This document shows positions 61,322 to 64,000 of a stretch of 64,000 nt of DNA, in pieces. Position 1 is the first letter of the stretch, and each line of letters starts with the position of its first letter. The notes below the pieces were generated by a model, which was not told where the DNA came from, searched no databases, and was given only the letters and a program-made list of their open reading frames with translations. Position numbers and translations under genes: made by a program. The stretch comes from Saccharibacillus soli (GTDB taxonomy: Bacteria > Bacillota > Bacilli > Paenibacillales > Paenibacillaceae). Location: NCBI GenBank assembly GCA_002189105.1, contig NIOB01000001.1:496001-560000 (forward strand), given 5' to 3'.

Positions 61322-62385
61322 CACGATCGTTAAACGATATTCGGCACCCGCTCCATCGGCTCAGCCTGCTGAGTGATCCGCAGGAGATCGAGAAGCTGGG
61401 TCTTGCTTTTTATCTCGTACGCAGGCAGAAAGAGGCAGATCGTTATTACCGGGCCAAAGAATTCGTGCTGTCTTCCGAAGTGAGCGACTGGTTCAAGCGG
61501 CAGTTGATTAAAGAAGTTCAAGCGTTACAGATCGAAGAGGAAGGCGTCCGGCGTTTTGTCGTTGGCGATTACCATCTGGAAGCGAATAAGCTGCATCGAC
61601 TGGCGAAGTTAACGCTCAACGAGAAGCTTCCGCTGCCTTACGAACGCAAAAATCTGCTGCTGCGCGCGCTGGCCGATCCTGATGAGCTGCTGGATACGCG
61701 CAAAACGGAATTCCAGGTTGTGCAGGTCGATCTCGAAAGTTCCCGTCTGTATTTCTTCTATTATCGCAAACCCAAACAAAGCGCCTCCAAAAAAAGATGG
61801 GCACTGGGACGATCGGGAGAATTGGACTTTTCCGAAGATGAGTTGATCGAGTTGGGCGGCAAGATCGAATTTGTGCTGTCGGATCATGAGCTGTATATCG
61901 CCAATCTCACTTCATTTGAAAATGTATTCAACTACCGCGATCATATTGTGCAGGCCCGCGAACACAATCTCTCGACAATCTTAAAGATGCCATTTTTCGC
62001 GGACACCCCACAAGCAGATCGAGAGCGTTTCAAGCGCGACTGCGAGTCTTTTTTCCCTACACGAAGATTGGCTCAGATGGGTGAACCGCAGTTGGAAGCG
62101 CTGGAGCATCATTTCAAGGAACGATGCAGCGATCTGCGAATGATCCGAAATGGGATTCCCGGCAATGCCGAGCGCGAGAGGGAATATCGGAGAATCTATG
62201 CGCCGCTGTGGGAGCTGTACGCGTTTCTCGATCTGGAACGTGAACAGGTGAAATATCCCGAAGGAAGCCACCCAACCGTGCTGCTGCGGTTTTTCGCCGA
62301 CAAGATCGTGCGTTCGTTCTTGACGGGCGACTTCGGTCTGGCGGATGCTGTCGAGAACCCTGAGGATGCGGACCATGTGGAGTAA
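61318..62385 (+). CDS. KwaB-like protein (DUF4868)
   Basis: A 355-residue soluble protein. The C-terminal 180 residues match DUF4868, the domain of the Kiwa defence protein KwaB: IEFVLSDHELYIANLTSFEN, VFNYRDHIVQAREHN and the final LLRFFADKIVRSFLTGDF. The N-terminal half is helical and polar (QKEADRYYRAKEFVLSSEVS), consistent with the family. In the best-studied systems KwaB binds DNA and works with the membrane protein KwaA to stop phage replication. It overlaps both neighbours (ATGA at its start; 11 bp with the next gene). Identity rests on motif likeness, not a search. Confidence 0.65.
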   Translation: MTRSLNDIRHPLHRLSLLSDPQEIEKLGLAFYLVRRQKEADRYYRAKEFVLSSEVSDWFKRQLIKEVQALQIEEEGVRRFVVGDYHLEANKLHRLAKLTLNEKLPLPYERKNLLLRALADPDELLDTRKTEFQVVQVDLESSRLYFFYYRKPKQSASKKRWALGRSGELDFSEDELIELGGKIEFVLSDHELYIANLTSFENVFNYRDHIVQAREHNLSTILKMPFFADTPQADRERFKRDCESFFPTRRLAQMGEPQLEALEHHFKERCSDLRMIRNGIPGNAEREREYRRIYAPLWELYAFLDLEREQVKYPEGSHPTVLLRFFADKIVRSFLTGDFGLADAVENPEDADHVE

Positions 62386-63037
62386 AAAAGAACCGGTGAT
62401 TCTCTGGACGACCGCCTATGCACCGCTGCTTGTGCTGATGATCGGCGGATTTCTGTATCGCAACGATCTGCTGCCTTCCGGCATGAGAAGAGAATCCCTT
62501 ACGGCGCTGCTCGGCGGGCGAACATGGATCGCGGAGGCCGTATTTCTGCTGATCGTGCTGGCGGGTTCGCTGCTGCTCTACCGTGCGGTAATCCGTTCGC
62601 TGCTGCGCGGATCGGAACGCAAATTGCGTTCTCATAACGGAGGAAGGCTGTATGCGGTTCGACGGTTCGAGAAACTCCCAGCAAGCGACTATACCTTTTT
62701 CCTCATGACGCTGCTGCTGCCGAGGCTCGCGCTCGATTATTCGTCCATGACGAATTTTGCCGTCTCGCTGCTCATGATTGTCTTCATTATCGCGGTATTC
62801 GTGAAGACCGATACGATCGCAACATGCCCGCTTTTTTTCGTCTCCGGCTATCAGGTGTACAAAGGCACCATCTCCCAACACACGCTTGAAGAAGAGAAAG
62901 CAGACAAAGAACTGCGGAAAGAAGTTGTGCTGCTGGTGCGGGCGAAAGATCTGGATTTGGGAGAAAAGTATCGGGGTGAGCAGGTGACGGGGAAAATCTA
63001 TATGCTGGGCGGCAGTCCGGAATCGGAAAAATCATAA
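62375..63037 (+). CDS. KwaA-like four-helix membrane protein
   Basis: A 220-residue protein with four predicted membrane helices (about residues 10-26 WTTAYAPLLVLMIGGFLY, 46-62 AVFLLIVLAGSLLLY, 100-115 and 130-146 SLLMIVFIIAVFV) and a soluble C-terminal tail. The PLFFVSGYQVYKG segment after the last helix matches the conserved GY.(I/V)Y region of KwaA. GAGG lies 9 bp before ATG 62375. The order kwaB-kwaA is the reverse of the best-known Kiwa operons. It lies directly beside CRISPR array 3. Confidence 0.6.
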   Translation: MWSKKEPVILWTTAYAPLLVLMIGGFLYRNDLLPSGMRRESLTALLGGRTWIAEAVFLLIVLAGSLLLYRAVIRSLLRGSERKLRSHNGGRLYAVRRFEKLPASDYTFFLMTLLLPRLALDYSSMTNFAVSLLMIVFIIAVFVKTDTIATCPLFFVSGYQVYKGTISQHTLEEEKADKELRKEVVLLVRAKDLDLGEKYRGEQVTGKIYMLGGSPESEKS

Positions 63038-63100
63038 TCCCCTGTTTCCCCGCCCATTATTCCGGTTACTGCTCTCTATAACCTATCGGAGGTGAGAGTG

Positions 63101-63271
63101 ATGTCTGACAACCATGACGGCAAGCATTCCTCGAAGAAAATGACCAAGCTCGCGTCCAAAGTGCTGCATGACAAAGAATCCGAGAAGCAGGCCAAATCAT
63201 TGGCGGGCTCGGTGCTGTCACAGGCGGAATCGCATCATGAGGAGGATAAAGCCGCGCATAAGCCCAAGTGA
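63101..63271 (+). CDS. Small Lys/His/Ser-rich soluble protein
   Basis: A 56-residue protein too short for most gene callers: it begins MSDNHDGKHSSKKMTKLASK and ends DKAAHKPK, with an amphipathic helix in between (VLHDKESEKQAKSLAGSVLS). GGAGG lies 8 bp before the ATG, a strong start. The composition recalls small spore or stress proteins of Bacilli, but no family was recognised. Confidence 0.6.
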   Translation: MSDNHDGKHSSKKMTKLASKVLHDKESEKQAKSLAGSVLSQAESHHEEDKAAHKPK

Positions 63272-63314
63272 TGGGTCTACCGCGTGGCTGGAGATTATAT
63301 TCATACCCATATGC

Positions 63315-63353
63315 AAAGAACTCTGCCTCTTCACACGAAGGACAGGGTTCTTT
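63315..63353. terminator. Probable terminator between convergent genes
   Basis: AAAGAAC and GTTCTTT plus an inner CTG/CAG pair around a longer loop; it lies between the forward small gene and the reverse lipoprotein. Moderately strong. Confidence 0.5.
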
Positions 63354-63442
63354 GTCATACCTGGATCATACAACTGGAACGTGAAAATGATCGTGACAAT
63401 GATAAATGTTTTTTAATCCACTTTGGAAATTTTATCGAACGC

Positions 63443-63865
63443 TTATTTCCTCGGTGCCAGCCCGATCTTCTCGCTGCTCGCCGAATCGAGATAAACGATA
63501 ATTTCGCCGAGTGCGCTATCCTGCGTGGTTGGAAAGGTCACTTGAACCACCCGATCCGGAATCTCTTCTTGTTCCAGCATCGAATCCATCAGCGGAAACG
63601 GAACTTGATCCCCGCCGATTTCCGCGACTTTCGCTTGTTTCCAATCGATCTTTACGGTTTCCTGCGATGCTGCGGAAATGCTGTTCCAGGCGATCTCGCG
63701 TATCTTCATCGTTTGGCCTGCGGCTTCTTCTTGCACGGTCTGCGACGTATCGGACAGTCCGGAAGGACGTGTATCCGAAACCGCTTGATGTTCCTCGCAT
63801 CCTGCGATCAGCAGGGGAAGAGACAAGAGTAGGGTTAAGCCGATTTTAGTGCCAATAATCTTCAT
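63443..63865 (-). CDS. Small lipoprotein
   Basis: A 140-residue protein with a lipoprotein signal peptide (KIGLTLLLSLPLLIAGC, Cys about residue 23). The mature part has a Ser/Thr-rich linker (about 30-50) and a compact folded region with REIAWNSISAASQETVKIDW. AAGGAGG lies 7 bp before ATG 63865; the longer frame to 63961 is not supported. The function is unknown. Confidence 0.75.
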   Translation of the reverse strand: MKIIGTKIGLTLLLSLPLLIAGCEEHQAVSDTRPSGLSDTSQTVQEEAAGQTMKIREIAWNSISAASQETVKIDWKQAKVAEIGGDQVPFPLMDSMLEQEEIPDRVVQVTFPTTQDSALGEIIVYLDSASSEKIGLAPRK

Positions 63866-64000
63866 ATCGAAATCCTCCTTGATGGTGAGAGCGTAACGAA
63901 CCTTGCTTTTCTGACGTTTATGAGCGATTGGATGTTGCAAATATTGCGGGATTGCCGCCAAACCGATCTCATTGAATCAGTTGAAGAAGATTGGAGAAGG

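Overview
The window looks like a chromosomal stretch of a Gram-positive bacterium of the Paenibacillaceae (Paenibacillus or Saccharibacillus type). The grounds are strong AGGAGG ribosome binding sites, frequent TTG/GTG starts, moderately high GC, YtxH-type proteins, an S-layer (SLH) protein, LplB/LplC-type sugar permeases, YesM/YesN two-component pairs and many intrinsic terminators. No rRNA, tRNA or insertion sequence was seen. The genus is an inference.

Layout. 1-13.2 kb is housekeeping: the end of a chemotaxis receptor, a SUFU-domain protein, a fructose operon (fruR-fruK-fruA), a glycosyltransferase, two YtxH-like proteins, an ABC exporter with a Fur-like box, an AlaX-type tRNA-editing protein, an ATP-grasp protein and a lipoprotein with a disrupted signal peptide. 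13.3-14.3 kb is CRISPR array 1 (13 repeats). 14.5-27.3 kb holds cell-envelope genes (a GT2/GT39 pair next to an OmpR-type two-component system, an SLH protein), a GNAT protein, an ATP-grasp/esterase pair and a DUF4261 protein. 27.4-38.8 kb is a complete type I-C CRISPR-Cas locus (cas3-cas5c-cas8c-cas7c-cas4-cas1-cas2), an AT-rich island ahead of cas3, and array 2 (20 repeats). 38.9-58 kb is mostly carbohydrate uptake: a LacI-controlled ABC/GH30 operon, a LysR/YeiH pair, and a second ABC system divergent from YesM/YesN. 58.6-61 kb is array 3 (34 repeats), followed by a Kiwa-like kwaB-kwaA pair with an extra small membrane protein.

The three arrays carry homologous leaders at their high-coordinate ends and decayed repeats at their low-coordinate ends. 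They are therefore read on the minus strand, opposite to the cas genes, and presumably share the single Cas machinery.

The most exciting signal lies in the non-coding stretch 27.39-27.72 kb. A shrunken I-C repeat on the minus strand keeps a 4-bp hairpin and the crRNA handle, and has an extended -10 promoter placed to start transcription at its first base. Its would-be guide matches, behind a TTC PAM, a site about 85 bp away. Of the first 17 guide positions, only 6 and 12 mismatch (18 mismatches as well), which are exactly the positions type I effectors do not read. The effector footprint would reach the -35 of a strong forward promoter that drives two tandem hairpins with the same AAATGGTA loop, followed by a DUF3800 gene. 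This has the layout of a CRISPR-guided autoregulator or CRISPR-repressed toxin-antitoxin (CreTA/CreR-like) unit for a type I-C system, here joined to a structured RNA plus DUF3800 protein.
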